Numbered from the stretch's first letter, positions 52,871 through 63,170 are shown. The stretch: 64,000 bases of DNA from an uncultured Draconibacterium sp. (GCF_963676815.1 NZ_OY781365.1:4684501-4748500); one strand, 5' to 3'. Program-made: numbers and translations. Notes: a model not told the origin generated them from the sequence alone.

Positions 52871-55318
52871 ATGGCATTTAGAGCGAAAAAGAAGCCAGCA
52901 AAGTCGAAAAATAAACGCACCAAAAAAAAGCGTACATTCCAGTTTAAAAGCGAGAAATTATATTTTTTGTTGGGTTTGTTCGTCCTTCTTTTGGCAGCTT
53001 ATCTGCTCATTTCATTTGTATCGTTTTTATTTTACGGGGCTGCCGACCAGAGTATTATGGATTCGGGTTGGCGCGAGTTTCTTTTTAATACCCAGGTAAA
53101 AGCCCAAAACAAGGGGATGAAACTTGGAGCCTACTTGTCGGAAGTTATTATGAACCGTGGATTCGGACTGGCGTCGTTTGGTATCGTTTATCTGTTGGCA
53201 ATTACAGGAATGCGAATTCTTGGTAGAAAAACCGGAAATTTCATTAAAAGTATTTTATATAGTATTGTTTGTATCATCTGGTTCTCTATAGCTCTGGGTT
53301 TATTCTTTAATAAAACCAATGCCGGATCGGCAATTTATTGGGGTGGTCATTATGGTTTTGTACTTAGTAACTGGCTGCGCTCATTAATCGGAATTATTGG
53401 ACTTGTTTTCTTATTATTCATATCGGGGCTGGGAATTGTAGTTGTTCGTTTTGATAGTGCCTTTAACCTGTTAAAAGGATTGATGAAACGACAAGCAAAA
53501 GATTCATTGCCGGATGATGAAACGTTGAATGAAACGGATACTCCGGAGCAAATTGTTGAAGGAGAAGAGGCGATCACAAAAATTATAGAAGACGATGATG
53601 ATGTGGTGAAAGCCATTTTTGAATCGGACGAAGAAGATGATTTGCCCCTGGAAGAGACGGAAACTGAACCCGAAGAAATTGAGGTTGCAGAGGCCGAAGA
53701 GGAAACGGATGATGGTATTGAAGTGATTCCGATTGAAAAAGAGGACGACCTGGATTTAACCGTTGCGCCAAAGGTTGACGAAGAAGAAGGAGATAGCAAA
53801 AAGCCGGAAGAGTTGGAAGATTATGATCCGACGCTGGATTTGGCAAGCTTTAAATTCCCGACTCTGGAGTTGTTGGAAGACCATAAATTTGGTAATGCCG
53901 AAGTTAAAAATGAAGAGCTGGTAGCCAACAAAAATAAAATTGTTGAAACGCTGCGTCATTATAAAATCGAGATCACAAAAATTCGGGCTACTATCGGGCC
54001 AACAATTACACTCTACGAAATTGTGCCGGCGCCGGGTGTTCGTATCTCAAAAATTAAAAATCTTGAAGATGACATTGCCTTAAGTTTGGCAGCATTGGGT
54101 ATTCGTATTATCGCACCAATTCCGGGGCGCGGTACCATTGGTATCGAGGTGCCAAACCAAAACCCGGAGACCGTTTCGATGCACTCGATTATCCGCTCAA
54201 AGAAATTCCAGGAAAGCAAAGCCGAATTACCCGTAGCTTTAGGTAAAACCATTTCGAACGAGACCTTTATGTTCGACCTTGTTAAAATGCCTCACATACT
54301 GGTTGCCGGTGCTACCGGTCAAGGTAAATCGGTGGGTATAAACGTGATTATTACTTCGCTACTATACAAAAAGCATCCATCGCAGCTGAAGTTTGTTTTT
54401 ATCGATCCGAAAAAAGTGGAACTGAATATCTACTCGGTACTGGAAAAACATTACCTGGCAAAACTACCCGATGCAGAAGAGCCGGTAATCACCGATATTC
54501 AGAAAGTAAAAAATACGCTCAACTCGATTAACGTTGAAATGGATGCACGATATGATTTACTGAAGGCAGCTCAGGCACGTAATATTAAAGAATATAACAA
54601 GAAATTTATATCGCGCCGATTGAATCCGGAGAAAGGCCACCGTTTTATGCCATACATTGTGGTAATTATCGATGAGTTTGCCGACCTGATTATGACTGCC
54701 GGAAAAGAGATTGAATTGCCAATTGCACGAATTGCCCAGCTGGCACGAGCTGTTGGTATTCATATGATTATTGCCACGCAGCGCCCGTCGACAAATATTA
54801 TTACCGGTGTAATTAAAGCAAACTTCCCGGCGCGTATTGCGTTTAAAGTGGCATCGATGATCGATTCGCGTACCATTTTGGATTCGCCCGGAGCGAACCA
54901 ATTGATTGGGCGTGGTGATATGCTTATTTCTCAGGGAAGCGAAATGACACGCGTGCAGTGTGCGTTTGTTGATACACCGGAGGTGGAAAATATTGTTGAG
55001 TTTATTGGCGATCAGCGCGGATATCCAACAGCATTTTTATTGCCCGAGTATGCAGGAGACGAGGAGCCCGGACCGGGTGAAGTGGATCTGCGGAACAGAG
55101 ATGAATTGTTTGACGATGCAGCACGCGTAGTCGTGATGAACCAAATGGGGTCGACATCGATGATTCAACGTAAGTTTTCGATCGGGTATAACCGCGCAGG
55201 GCGTTTAATGGATCAGTTGGAAGCGGCAGGTATTGTTGGACCAAGCGAAGGTAGCAAAGCCCGGCAGGTATTGTTACAGGATGAATATAGTTTGGAACAG
55301 TTATTGAATAGTTTGTAG
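52871..55318 (+). CDS. ftsK: DNA translocase FtsK
   Basis: The 815-residue protein has a basic N-terminus, four membrane helices (about 35-190) and a short acidic linker (about 215-330, rich in D and E). The motor follows: Walker A GATGQGKS (480-487), Walker B VVIIDEFAD (D601-E602), and IATQRPSTNIITGVIKANFPARIAFKVAS (the sensor region). A C-terminal gamma winged helix (about 750-815: SMIQRKFSIGYNRAGRLMDQLEAAGIVG) recognises KOPS-type sites. It pumps chromosome DNA at the septum and activates XerCD at dif. The linker is much shorter than in E. coli. xerD lies only 3 kb downstream. Confidence 0.95.
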   Translation: MAFRAKKKPAKSKNKRTKKKRTFQFKSEKLYFLLGLFVLLLAAYLLISFVSFLFYGAADQSIMDSGWREFLFNTQVKAQNKGMKLGAYLSEVIMNRGFGLASFGIVYLLAITGMRILGRKTGNFIKSILYSIVCIIWFSIALGLFFNKTNAGSAIYWGGHYGFVLSNWLRSLIGIIGLVFLLFISGLGIVVVRFDSAFNLLKGLMKRQAKDSLPDDETLNETDTPEQIVEGEEAITKIIEDDDDVVKAIFESDEEDDLPLEETETEPEEIEVAEAEEETDDGIEVIPIEKEDDLDLTVAPKVDEEEGDSKKPEELEDYDPTLDLASFKFPTLELLEDHKFGNAEVKNEELVANKNKIVETLRHYKIEITKIRATIGPTITLYEIVPAPGVRISKIKNLEDDIALSLAALGIRIIAPIPGRGTIGIEVPNQNPETVSMHSIIRSKKFQESKAELPVALGKTISNETFMFDLVKMPHILVAGATGQGKSVGINVIITSLLYKKHPSQLKFVFIDPKKVELNIYSVLEKHYLAKLPDAEEPVITDIQKVKNTLNSINVEMDARYDLLKAAQARNIKEYNKKFISRRLNPEKGHRFMPYIVVIIDEFADLIMTAGKEIELPIARIAQLARAVGIHMIIATQRPSTNIITGVIKANFPARIAFKVASMIDSRTILDSPGANQLIGRGDMLISQGSEMTRVQCAFVDTPEVENIVEFIGDQRGYPTAFLLPEYAGDEEPGPGEVDLRNRDELFDDAARVVVMNQMGSTSMIQRKFSIGYNRAGRLMDQLEAAGIVGPSEGSKARQVLLQDEYSLEQLLNSL

Positions 55319-55423
55319 AGTTAAATTTTTTGAGGGTGAATCGGGAGCGAGATTTAAACATTGCGGAAAAATATCGTGGCGTTTTCATTTTCTTACATAA
55401 GAAATAGTAGAATAGGAAAAAGA

Positions 55424-56074
55424 ATGAAGAGAATAGTATTGATTGTTGCGCTGTTTTTGGTTGCAACTACAGGATGGACACAGGAAGATGCAAAGGCAAA
55501 AAAGATTCTGGATGAGGTAAGCGCTAAAACAAAAGAAATCAAATCGATGTCGGCCAGTTTTGTTTTTTCGATGGTAAATGACGAAATGGATATCGATGAA
55601 ACCAATGCCGGCACCATTAAAATAAAAGGCCAGAAATATTGTGTGCAACTACCCGATTTGGGCGTAGAAGTTTTTTCGGATGGTGCAACCATTTGGAATT
55701 ACATGAAAGACGGTAACCAGGTAACTATTTCTAATTTAGATGATGAGGGAAGTGAGTTAATGGATCCTTCGTCGTTATTTAGTATTTACGAACGTGGTTT
55801 TCGGTCGGAGTTTGTAGATGAAAAAACTGTGGATGGAAAAACGTATTATCACATCAATCTTTTCCCCGATACTGATACTTACGATGTAACAAAAATTGAA
55901 GTGGAAATTGACAAAGCTGAAATGATGATTCACTCAGCTACTTTGCACAGTACCGATGGAAATTTGTACGGAATTTTGGTAAAGAAAATGGAAACGAACG
56001 CCGGCTTTGATGATTCGGAATTTGTTTTTGATGCATCGAAATACGACGATGTTGAAGTAATTGATTTTCGTTAG
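55424..56074 (+). CDS. lolA: LolA-like outer-membrane lipoprotein carrier
   Basis: From ATG 55424 the product is about 216 residues with a signal peptide (MKRIVLIVALFLVATTGWTQ). An upstream TTG frame is discarded. The mature part shows the LolA fold pattern: AKKILDEVSAKTKEIKSMSASFVFSM, GTIKIKGQKYCVQLPDLGVEVFSDGATIWNYM, and PDTDTYDVTKIEVEIDKAEMMIHSA. It would shuttle lipoproteins through the periplasm. It follows ftsK by about 105 bases on the same strand, a known neighbourhood in Bacteroidota. Confidence 0.85.
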   Translation: MKRIVLIVALFLVATTGWTQEDAKAKKILDEVSAKTKEIKSMSASFVFSMVNDEMDIDETNAGTIKIKGQKYCVQLPDLGVEVFSDGATIWNYMKDGNQVTISNLDDEGSELMDPSSLFSIYERGFRSEFVDEKTVDGKTYYHINLFPDTDTYDVTKIEVEIDKAEMMIHSATLHSTDGNLYGILVKKMETNAGFDDSEFVFDASKYDDVEVIDFR

Positions 56075-56095
56075 TTAAGCTCGCTTGATTAAAAG

Positions 56096-56135
56096 AAAAA
56101 AGCCTTGTTTCAGTAAAGAAACAAGGCTTTTTTTA
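56096..56135. terminator. bidirectional terminator between lolA and pyk
   Basis: A perfect stem (AAAAAAGCCTTGTTTC with GAAACAAGGCTTTTTT) encloses a 6-base loop and has A and T runs on either side, serving two convergent genes. Confidence 0.9.
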
Positions 56136-56152
56136 TGGTGTAAAAACCGTTG

Positions 56153-57571
56153 TTAACGTATTTCTTTAGGCTTCAGGAATAATTTATCGGCAGTTGATAT
56201 TTCGATAAACGATGCACCTGCATCTTCTCCAAAACGGCCGCCTACATAAATTACAAGATCATCCATGTTAATGGTGCCCTGGTTAACCAGCTCCTGAACC
56301 GCTGCCTTTTGAATTTTCATTTTGTTCTTTTTCGCTTCAAGAAACGACGGGTGAATACCGAACGACAACGCCAGTTCGCGCATCACTCGATTTGAGTGGC
56401 ATTTTACAAAAACCGGGTAAAACGAACGGTGCGAAGCCAGGTAGCGACCTGTTTTACCGGTTGTGGTTGATGTAATAATTGCATCGGGTTTTAGCTCGCG
56501 TGCTGCACGAATTGCTGATTGTGCCAGGTATGCCGGAATATCTGCTTTCAGCGGCACTAACAATTCGCGACGGTCGCGATCAGGTTCCACTTCCTGTGCA
56601 ATTTTATCCATCGCTTTAATAGCCTCAACCGGATATTTTCCGTAGGCTGTTTCGCCGCTAAGCATAATTGCATCGGTTCCCATATAAATAGCGCTTGCAA
56701 CGTCGCTCACCTCGGCACGTGTTGGCCTTGGGTGTTCAATCATGGTGTGTAGCATTTGTGTGGCAATAATAACCGGTTTCTGATGCAAAATTGCACGACG
56801 AACCAAATTACGTTGTACCGATGGAATTCGCTCTTCAGGAAGCTCAATTCCCAGGTCGCCACGAGCCACCATAATACCATAAGCGTCTTCTAATATTTCG
56901 TCAATATTGTCAACGCCTTCCATGTTTTCAATTTTGGCAATTATTTTAATCGGGCTGTTGTATTCGTCAAGAATTTTCTGAACCTCGCCTACATCTTCTT
57001 TATGACGCACAAATGAGTGGGCAATAAAATCGAGTTCGTTTTCAACGGCAAAGCGAATAAACTCCACATCGCGTTCAGTAAGCGATGGTAATTTAATTTC
57101 TACTCCGGGAACGTTAATACTTTTACGTTTTTTGATAACGCCCGAGTTGCACACTTTACACAATAAATATTTGATGTGTTTTTCAACAACTTCAAATTCA
57201 ATATCACCATCGTCAACAAGTATTTTATTGCCAACACTTAAGTCGTTTACAAAACCTTTGTAATTAACGCAAATGTTTTTAATGTTTTCCATTATTCCAC
57301 CCGAGTAGGATAGGGTAACAAATTCTCCTTCCTCAACTTCGGTGTCCGAAAGCGTTTGGCATGTTCTTATTTCCGGTCCTTTGGTGTCAACAAGAATTGC
57401 AATTTTATCGGAAACCGCCCGAATATTATCAACCATTATTTTAGCACTCTCGGTTGTAACGTGGGCAGTATTAATACGGGCTACATTCATCCCCGCATTA
57501 TAGAGTGACTGCAGAAAATCTACATCACATCTTTTGTCTGATATTGTCGCAACAATTTTGGTCTGTCTCAT
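56153..57571 (-). CDS. pyk: pyruvate kinase
   Basis: The 472-residue enzyme makes ATP and pyruvate from PEP and ADP. Visible landmarks are VARINTAHVT (strand 1, with R replacing the usual NFSHG context), ILVDTKGPEIRT, the active-site IIAKIENMEGVDNIDEIL (lysine and glutamate that bind Mg2+), VARGDLGIELPEERIPSVQRNLVRRAI, TQMLHTMIEHPRPTRAEVSDVASAI and MLSGETAYGKYPVEA. The C-terminal domain binds effectors in the family. A TACTTTTG box is on the minus strand at 57593-57600. With PckA and MaeB it closes the PEP-pyruvate-oxaloacetate node. Confidence 0.93.
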   Translation of the reverse strand: MRQTKIVATISDKRCDVDFLQSLYNAGMNVARINTAHVTTESAKIMVDNIRAVSDKIAILVDTKGPEIRTCQTLSDTEVEEGEFVTLSYSGGIMENIKNICVNYKGFVNDLSVGNKILVDDGDIEFEVVEKHIKYLLCKVCNSGVIKKRKSINVPGVEIKLPSLTERDVEFIRFAVENELDFIAHSFVRHKEDVGEVQKILDEYNSPIKIIAKIENMEGVDNIDEILEDAYGIMVARGDLGIELPEERIPSVQRNLVRRAILHQKPVIIATQMLHTMIEHPRPTRAEVSDVASAIYMGTDAIMLSGETAYGKYPVEAIKAMDKIAQEVEPDRDRRELLVPLKADIPAYLAQSAIRAARELKPDAIITSTTTGKTGRYLASHRSFYPVFVKCHSNRVMRELALSFGIHPSFLEAKKNKMKIQKAAVQELVNQGTINMDDLVIYVGGRFGEDAGASFIEISTADKLFLKPKEIR

Positions 57572-57666
57572 TACTTCTAAATTTTAAGGCCGCAAAAGTA
57601 CAATAAAACCCGATTTAACGGTTAAATTAAATTTAATGTGCCATTAAATTTAATAGAGAGCTCAAT

Positions 57667-58083
57667 TTAGTTTAAAAAACTATGAATGGCCAATTTATAG
57701 GATTCAAGGCCAAAACCCATAATACAACCTTTGCATACCGGTCCAATTATCGATTTATGCCTGAAATCTTCGCGGGTTAAGGTATTCGAGATGTGTACTT
57801 CTACCACCGGAGTTTTTACGCCGGCAATAGCATCGCGAATAGCAACCGATGTGTGCGTATATGCACCTGCATTTATGATTATCCCATCGTAGGAAAACCC
57901 AAGTTCATGGAGTTTATTAATTAACTCGCCCTCAACGTTTGACTGATAATAAGTAAGTTCCAAATCGGGAAAATCGAGTTTCAATTGTTCATAATAACTT
58001 TTAAAACTTTCCGTTCCATAAATCGATTTCTCCCTTACGCCTAGAAGGTTTAAATTGGGCCCATTGATAATCAATAGCTTCAT
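57667..58083 (-). CDS. aroQ: type II 3-dehydroquinate dehydratase
   Basis: The 138-residue protein has the complete AroQ pattern: IINGPNLNLLGVREKSIYG with the catalytic arginine and tyrosine loop at the N-terminus, YQSNVEGELINKLHEL, IIINAGAYTHTSVAIRDAI and VVEVHISNTLTREDFRHKS. It removes water from 3-dehydroquinate in the shikimate pathway. It is divergent from xerD; the intergenic region is AT-rich. Confidence 0.95.
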   Translation of the reverse strand: MKLLIINGPNLNLLGVREKSIYGTESFKSYYEQLKLDFPDLELTYYQSNVEGELINKLHELGFSYDGIIINAGAYTHTSVAIRDAIAGVKTPVVEVHISNTLTREDFRHKSIIGPVCKGCIMGFGLESYKLAIHSFLN

Positions 58084-58220
58084 TTCTTCAATTTTAATTT
58101 ATTTTATAGTAACTTTATTCGAAATGCAACGTAATATTTTTTTGTTATAATAGTTCATTATAGAATTAAATACGTAGCGAGAAATAAACAGACATAAAAG
58201 TAACCTTAATTTGTAAGATT

Positions 58221-59120
58221 ATGAAATGGGAGGAATGTAAAAAGGGATATGAGAATTATTTGAAGTTGGAGAAGTCATTATCACAAAACTCAATAGCTGC
58301 TTATATTAACGATATAAATAAGCTGGAAGTTTTTTTGAATAATAGTTTTAAAGGAGTGAATCCCGAGAAGGTAACGCTAAGTCAACTGAAAAGCTTTGTT
58401 GAATGGTTGAATAATAAAGGTGTTAGCCCAAGAACCCAGGCACGAACCATTTCCGGAATAAAATCTTTTTATAAATATCTGTTAATTGAAGAAAAGATAA
58501 CAAGCGACCCTACTGCTTTGCTTGAATCGCCAAAAATTGGTAGAAAATTACCCGATATTTTATCGATGGAAGAAATAGATATGCTGATTAATGCTGTTGA
58601 TTTGAAAAAATCGGAAGGCCAGCGTAACAAAGCCATGTTAGAAACATTGTACAGTTGCGGACTCCGGGTATCGGAACTTGTTAATTTGAAAATGACAAAC
58701 CTGTTTTTTGAGCAGGGTTTTATAAAAGTTGAAGGAAAAGCAGATAAAGAAAGGCTGGTTCCGGTAAGCGGAAGAGCCATTGAGGAAATTAATAAGTATT
58801 TGGGTAATTACAGGAAAAACCTACGCGTAAATAAAGACAGCGAGAACATACTGTTTTTAAACCGACGCGGACGAAAGTTAAGCCGTGTAATGATATTTAC
58901 GATTATTAAAAACCTGGCTGCCAAAGTTAATTTAGATAAGAAAATTAGTCCGCACACGTTCCGTCACTCATTTGCAACTCATTTAATAAACGGAGGAGCA
59001 GATTTGCGTGCCGTCCAGGAAATGTTAGGACACGAATCGATATTAACAACAGAGATTTATACCCATCTGGATAAGGACTACTTAAAGTCTACAATACACC
59101 AGTTTCATCCGCGGTCATAG
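58221..59120 (+). CDS. xerD: site-specific tyrosine recombinase XerD
   Basis: The 299-residue recombinase has a SAM-like N-terminal DNA-binding domain (YLKLEKSLSQNSIAAYINDINKLEVF) and the catalytic domain with R149 in CGLRVSELVNL, H245 and R248 in HTFRHSFATHL, H271 in LGHESI and the nucleophile Y280 in YTHLD. It resolves chromosome dimers at dif together with XerC and FtsK. XerD is preferred over XerC because of the single housekeeping copy and its similarity to the XerD/XerA type; XerC cannot be excluded by eye. Confidence 0.85.
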   Translation: MKWEECKKGYENYLKLEKSLSQNSIAAYINDINKLEVFLNNSFKGVNPEKVTLSQLKSFVEWLNNKGVSPRTQARTISGIKSFYKYLLIEEKITSDPTALLESPKIGRKLPDILSMEEIDMLINAVDLKKSEGQRNKAMLETLYSCGLRVSELVNLKMTNLFFEQGFIKVEGKADKERLVPVSGRAIEEINKYLGNYRKNLRVNKDSENILFLNRRGRKLSRVMIFTIIKNLAAKVNLDKKISPHTFRHSFATHLINGGADLRAVQEMLGHESILTTEIYTHLDKDYLKSTIHQFHPRS

Positions 59121-59142
59121 TAAATTTGATATAGAGAATAAC

Positions 59143-59176
59143 AGAGCGTTACATCCTTTTTTGTAACGCTCTTTTT
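59143..59176 (+). terminator. rho-independent terminator of xerD
   Basis: A perfect 11-bp stem AGAGCGTTACA/TGTAACGCTCT is followed by a T-run, 22 bases after the stop codon. Confidence 0.9.
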
Positions 59177-59300
59177 ATATTAATATATAGTAAAACTGGA
59201 GCAGTAATTTTTCAAAAATTCTATTGTTAAGCTAATGTTTAATTGGCATCAAAAAATGGCTAAAAGGAGATGAACGTCCCTCCCGATTGGAAAATTATGA

Positions 59301-59308
59301 TATTTTTG
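59301..59308 (+). promoter_or_regulatory. predicted -7 box of pckA
   Basis: TATTTTTG matches TAnnTTTG and lies 55 bases before the ATG. No good -33 TTTG was seen at the right spacing. Confidence 0.35.
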
Positions 59309-59363
59309 TGTCCCGATTTAAGTAGACGAAAAATTGTATTATTAAGTTAATTATTAGGTAGTT

Positions 59364-60968
59364 ATGGCAAATTTAGATTTAAGCAAGTACGGAATTGTTG
59401 ACGTACAGGAAATTCTCCACAACCCTTCATACGAGAAACTTTATGAAGAAGAAATGAATCCTGCTTTAGAAGGATTCGAAAAAGGTCAGTTAACAGAGCT
59501 TGATGCTGTTAATGTAATGACAGGTGTATTTACAGGTCGTTCACCTAAAGATAAATACATTGTTAAAGATGCAACCACTGAAAATACAATGTGGTGGACA
59601 TCTCCAGAATCACCAAACGATAACAAACCGATTACTCAGGAAGTTTGGAATGACCTTAAAAAAACTACAACTGATCAACTTTCAGGAAAAAAATTATTCG
59701 TTGTTGACACATTTTGTGGTGCAAACGAAGATTCACGTTTGAAAGTTCGTTTCATTATGGAAGTAGCATGGCAGGCACACTTTGTAACAAACATGTTCCT
59801 TCGTCCAACTGCTGAAGAATTGGAAGCTTATGGCGAGCCAGATTTCGTTGTAATGAATGGTTCAAAAACCACTAACGAAAAATGGGAAGAGCATGGCTTG
59901 AACTCTGAAGTTTACACTGTATTTAACCTGACTGAAAAAATGCAGGTAATCGGCGGTAGCTGGTACGGTGGTGAAATGAAAAAAGGTATGTTCGCTATGA
60001 TGAACTACTACCTGCCACTTCGCGGAATGGCTTCAATGCACTGTTCTGCTAACGTTGGTAAAGAAGGTGACGTTGCTATCTTCTTCGGTCTTTCAGGTAC
60101 TGGTAAAACAACACTTTCTACTGATGCTTCTCGTAAACTTATTGGTGATGACGAGCACGGTTGGGATGAAGATGGTATCTTCAACTTTGAAGGTGGTTGT
60201 TATGCAAAAACTATCGATTTGGATAAAGATGCTGAACCAGAGATTTTCGGTGCAATCAAACGTAATGCTCTTCTTGAGAACGTAACTGTTGATGCTGATG
60301 GTAAAATCGATTTCACTGATGGTTCTGTAACTCAGAACACTCGTGTTTCATACCCAATTAACCACATTGAAAACATCGCTGTACCATCGAAAGCTGGTCA
60401 CGCACAGAAAGTAATTTTCCTTTCTGCTGATGCATTTGGTGTATTGCCTCCGGTTTCTAAATTAACTCCGGAACAAACTAAATATCACTTCTTATCAGGA
60501 TTTACTGCAAAATTAGCAGGTACTGAGCGTGGTGTTACTGCTCCTCAGCCTACATTCTCTGCATGTTTCGGTGCTGCATTCTTAACATTGCACCCAACAA
60601 AATATGCTGCCGAGTTAGTGAAAAAAATGGAAGAGCACGGAGCTGAAGCTTACCTGGTAAACACTGGATGGAACGGTACAGGCAAACGTATCTCTATTAA
60701 AGATACTCGTGGTATCATCAACGCTATTCTTGACGGATCTATCGAGAAAGCTGAAACTAAAACTATTCCGGTATTCAACCTGGAAGTACCTACTGCATTG
60801 CCAGGAGTTGATTCAGGTATTCTTGATCCACGCGATACTTACGCTGACGTTAAAGAGTGGGAAGATAAAGCTCAGGATTTGGGTAGCCGCTTTGTTAAAA
60901 ACTTCGTTAAATATACTGATAACGAAGAAGGTAAAGCATTGGTTGCTGCAGGTCCACAAGTTGACTAA
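59364..60968 (+). CDS. pckA: phosphoenolpyruvate carboxykinase (ATP)
   Basis: The 534-residue enzyme interconverts oxaloacetate plus ATP and PEP plus CO2. Substrate-binding residues lie in FTGRSPKDKYIVKD (about 52-65). The P-loop is GLSGTGKTTLS (242-252). GDDEHGWDEDGIFNFEGGCYAKTIDL contains the metal-binding and kinase-2 regions, and NTRVSYPINHIEN lies further on. In anaerobic Bacteroidota this enzyme often runs toward oxaloacetate to make succinate. The codons are strongly biased, which suggests very high expression. Confidence 0.96.
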   Translation: MANLDLSKYGIVDVQEILHNPSYEKLYEEEMNPALEGFEKGQLTELDAVNVMTGVFTGRSPKDKYIVKDATTENTMWWTSPESPNDNKPITQEVWNDLKKTTTDQLSGKKLFVVDTFCGANEDSRLKVRFIMEVAWQAHFVTNMFLRPTAEELEAYGEPDFVVMNGSKTTNEKWEEHGLNSEVYTVFNLTEKMQVIGGSWYGGEMKKGMFAMMNYYLPLRGMASMHCSANVGKEGDVAIFFGLSGTGKTTLSTDASRKLIGDDEHGWDEDGIFNFEGGCYAKTIDLDKDAEPEIFGAIKRNALLENVTVDADGKIDFTDGSVTQNTRVSYPINHIENIAVPSKAGHAQKVIFLSADAFGVLPPVSKLTPEQTKYHFLSGFTAKLAGTERGVTAPQPTFSACFGAAFLTLHPTKYAAELVKKMEEHGAEAYLVNTGWNGTGKRISIKDTRGIINAILDGSIEKAETKTIPVFNLEVPTALPGVDSGILDPRDTYADVKEWEDKAQDLGSRFVKNFVKYTDNEEGKALVAAGPQVD

Positions 60969-60990
60969 TTCAGATCAATCTTTATATAAT

Positions 60991-61024
60991 AAAAACCTTC
61001 TGTCGATTGGCAGAAGGTTTTTTT
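60991..61024. terminator. terminator between pckA and the FUSC gene
   Basis: The stem AAAACCTTCTG/CAGAAGGTTTT with an 8-base loop has T and A runs on either side. Its last bases include the stop codon of the convergent FUSC gene. Confidence 0.85.
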
Positions 61025-63170
61025 ATGCCTGATTTTTTGTGTTGATCCCTGAACGTTTTAACTCATCAATGATTTTTGAGGTAGTGGCTGCGATGTTGTA
61101 AAAGAGCCTTAGCTGTTGTCGTTTAAAGCCTGTGTCGCTTTTTTTAATCTGTTGTTGAAGTTCAATTAACAGTTCCGACAGGTCAGATGAAAACTTATCT
61201 TCATTCGATGTGCTTTCTTTTCCCGCTTCGGTAAGTTTTCTGTCAATTTGCCTAAAAATAGGTTCAATATCTTTATAATTTTCTGTGTTTGTTTCGCGGT
61301 GTACACCCAGTGCCGAAATATGCGATAACAAGGCATGGTTTAGATAAGTGATTGTTAAAGCATTTTCCATAATGTGTTGTTTGCTCTTTGGTTCCTGTCG
61401 CATACTGTTCCAGGCCTGAGCCAGCTCGTTATCGGCAAGGTGTGCCTCGCGGCGGGCAATACGGTATTGCAGGTCGTCGTTACTTGGTTGCTGGTATTCC
61501 TGTGCAATCTCCTGAAAATAGTTCCTGTTCTTCTCAAGTGCTGTAGCAATCAGTCCGGAAATTCGCTTAAATTGCCATCCTGGCCATAAAAAGCGTATGG
61601 TGAGAAACGATAAGCTGGCACCAAGTAGCGTGTCAACCAGACGTGGAATCATAATGTTTATTCCGCCGTCGTTAGAGATGAGATTGAATGCACTCAATAC
61701 AAAGGTGGTAACAAAAATTACTGCAACTGAGTATTTTTTTCGCAGCCATAAGAAAAAAGCCATTGCTGAGCCCAACATCAGCAAAACCTGAGCCGCGGGA
61801 GTGGTAAAAATTTGTAGTAATGCTGCGCCTATAATTATTCCACTTGCGGTTCCCAATAAACGCTCCAACAGACGACGGCGGGTGTCGCTATAGGTAATCT
61901 GGCTAACAAATAAACTGGTTAACATTACCCATTGACCTTTGTCGAGGTTTAAATAAATTTGCAGAACATAACCCAAAGCAAATGTTATACTGAGTCGCAG
62001 CGCATAGCGCATTCGCGGATGACGAAATGTAAGCTGTTCTTTCAGGCGTTGTAATGGTGTGCGCTCATCGCGTCGTAAGCGCGGAATTGATGTTCCTTTT
62101 TCCGGATTATCGAGGTACAATAAGGAAATATGTGAACGATGTAAGTTGTGATGTAATAAAATAAGGTTCTGAGCTTCTTCGGCAGGCATTGTCTCAAGCT
62201 TATCATCAATGGCTTTTGATATCCACTCCAGGGCAGGAGGGTGATGATAGCGGTTGCCTGTGAGCATATTTTCGGCTACCGAACGCGAAGCGTGGGCCAG
62301 TTGCCTGAGCATTTCTCCAAAACCTTCCAGAATTTCAATCTGCCCGGTACTATTTCCCAGTTTGTCATGACGATCGTGAGTTGATGCTGCGCGCTCATGC
62401 AAACTCTGCAATAACATAAAACGTTGCAGGTACGAATTTAATGGTCCGGGATCTTTCATTTCCCTGCCGTAATTGTTTAAAACATTTTTTATGCGCTCAA
62501 GAGAATTAACAACATTAATGTTTAGCAGGGCGAGGTCTTTATTTATTTCTTCCTGGTCTTGTTTATCGCTTGGAAAGAGTAACGCTTTTTTATCGAGGTA
62601 ATTAGAGAGTGCCTGGAAACCACCAGCCATTTGTTGATCGAGCAAGCGCCACGGATTTCGGAAGATTAATATCAAAGTAAGAATACCATGAAATAATGCT
62701 CCGGCAGGTAATAAAATTGCCTGCCAGTACCAGGCCGAACTAATTTCGATACCTAACATGGCATAAATTCCTACCAACACCGATCCAAATGTTATAGCTC
62801 GGTAACGTTCGCCAATTCCGCCAATCAGAATAAAAACAATTGTTGATATGATAAAACCTGCGCCCAGAATCCAGATGTAATTATTTAAAAGACCAACAGA
62901 AAAACTCGAGATAAAAAAGCTAAAAATGGTTATTGATAACGACTTTACACGTCCTTTGGGATGATCATCGGTTTCCGACAATGCTCCTGCCAGGGCTCCC
63001 AGTGCCAGTGTAACTCCGAAAAATGGTAATCCGGCAATTATAAATGGCACTGCTAAAACACCCATCGAAACAGTTGCGCGTAAAGCAAACAACCGGTTGG
63101 GATGCAACAAAAATACATCGCGAAAAAATTTAATGTTGGTTCGCAAATGGCCTTTTTCCTGATTCTTCAT
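61023..63170 (-). CDS. FUSC-family inner-membrane protein (YccS/YhfK-like)
   Basis: The 715-residue protein has two blocks of about five to six helices (about 25-175 and 400-525) separated by a cytoplasmic helical region (about 180-390), and a C-terminal cytoplasmic tail. This is the plan of the fusaric-acid resistance/aromatic acid exporter family. Marked stretches are ALRATVSMGVLAVPFIIAGLPFFGVTLALGALAGALSE at the N-terminus and YALRLSITFALGYVLQIYLNLDKGQWVMLTSLFVSQ, then RLLGTASGIIIGAALLQ, in the second block. The substrate is unknown. A TAGCTTTG box is on the minus strand at 63193-63200. Confidence 0.85.
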   Translation of the reverse strand: MKNQEKGHLRTNIKFFRDVFLLHPNRLFALRATVSMGVLAVPFIIAGLPFFGVTLALGALAGALSETDDHPKGRVKSLSITIFSFFISSFSVGLLNNYIWILGAGFIISTIVFILIGGIGERYRAITFGSVLVGIYAMLGIEISSAWYWQAILLPAGALFHGILTLILIFRNPWRLLDQQMAGGFQALSNYLDKKALLFPSDKQDQEEINKDLALLNINVVNSLERIKNVLNNYGREMKDPGPLNSYLQRFMLLQSLHERAASTHDRHDKLGNSTGQIEILEGFGEMLRQLAHASRSVAENMLTGNRYHHPPALEWISKAIDDKLETMPAEEAQNLILLHHNLHRSHISLLYLDNPEKGTSIPRLRRDERTPLQRLKEQLTFRHPRMRYALRLSITFALGYVLQIYLNLDKGQWVMLTSLFVSQITYSDTRRRLLERLLGTASGIIIGAALLQIFTTPAAQVLLMLGSAMAFFLWLRKKYSVAVIFVTTFVLSAFNLISNDGGINIMIPRLVDTLLGASLSFLTIRFLWPGWQFKRISGLIATALEKNRNYFQEIAQEYQQPSNDDLQYRIARREAHLADNELAQAWNSMRQEPKSKQHIMENALTITYLNHALLSHISALGVHRETNTENYKDIEPIFRQIDRKLTEAGKESTSNEDKFSSDLSELLIELQQQIKKSDTGFKRQQLRLFYNIAATTSKIIDELKRSGINTKNQA

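Noticed and set aside
58221..59120. Integrase of a mobile element
   Set aside because: No attachment repeats, excisionase or cargo are adjacent, and the size and neighbours (ftsK, aroQ) fit the housekeeping Xer recombinase.
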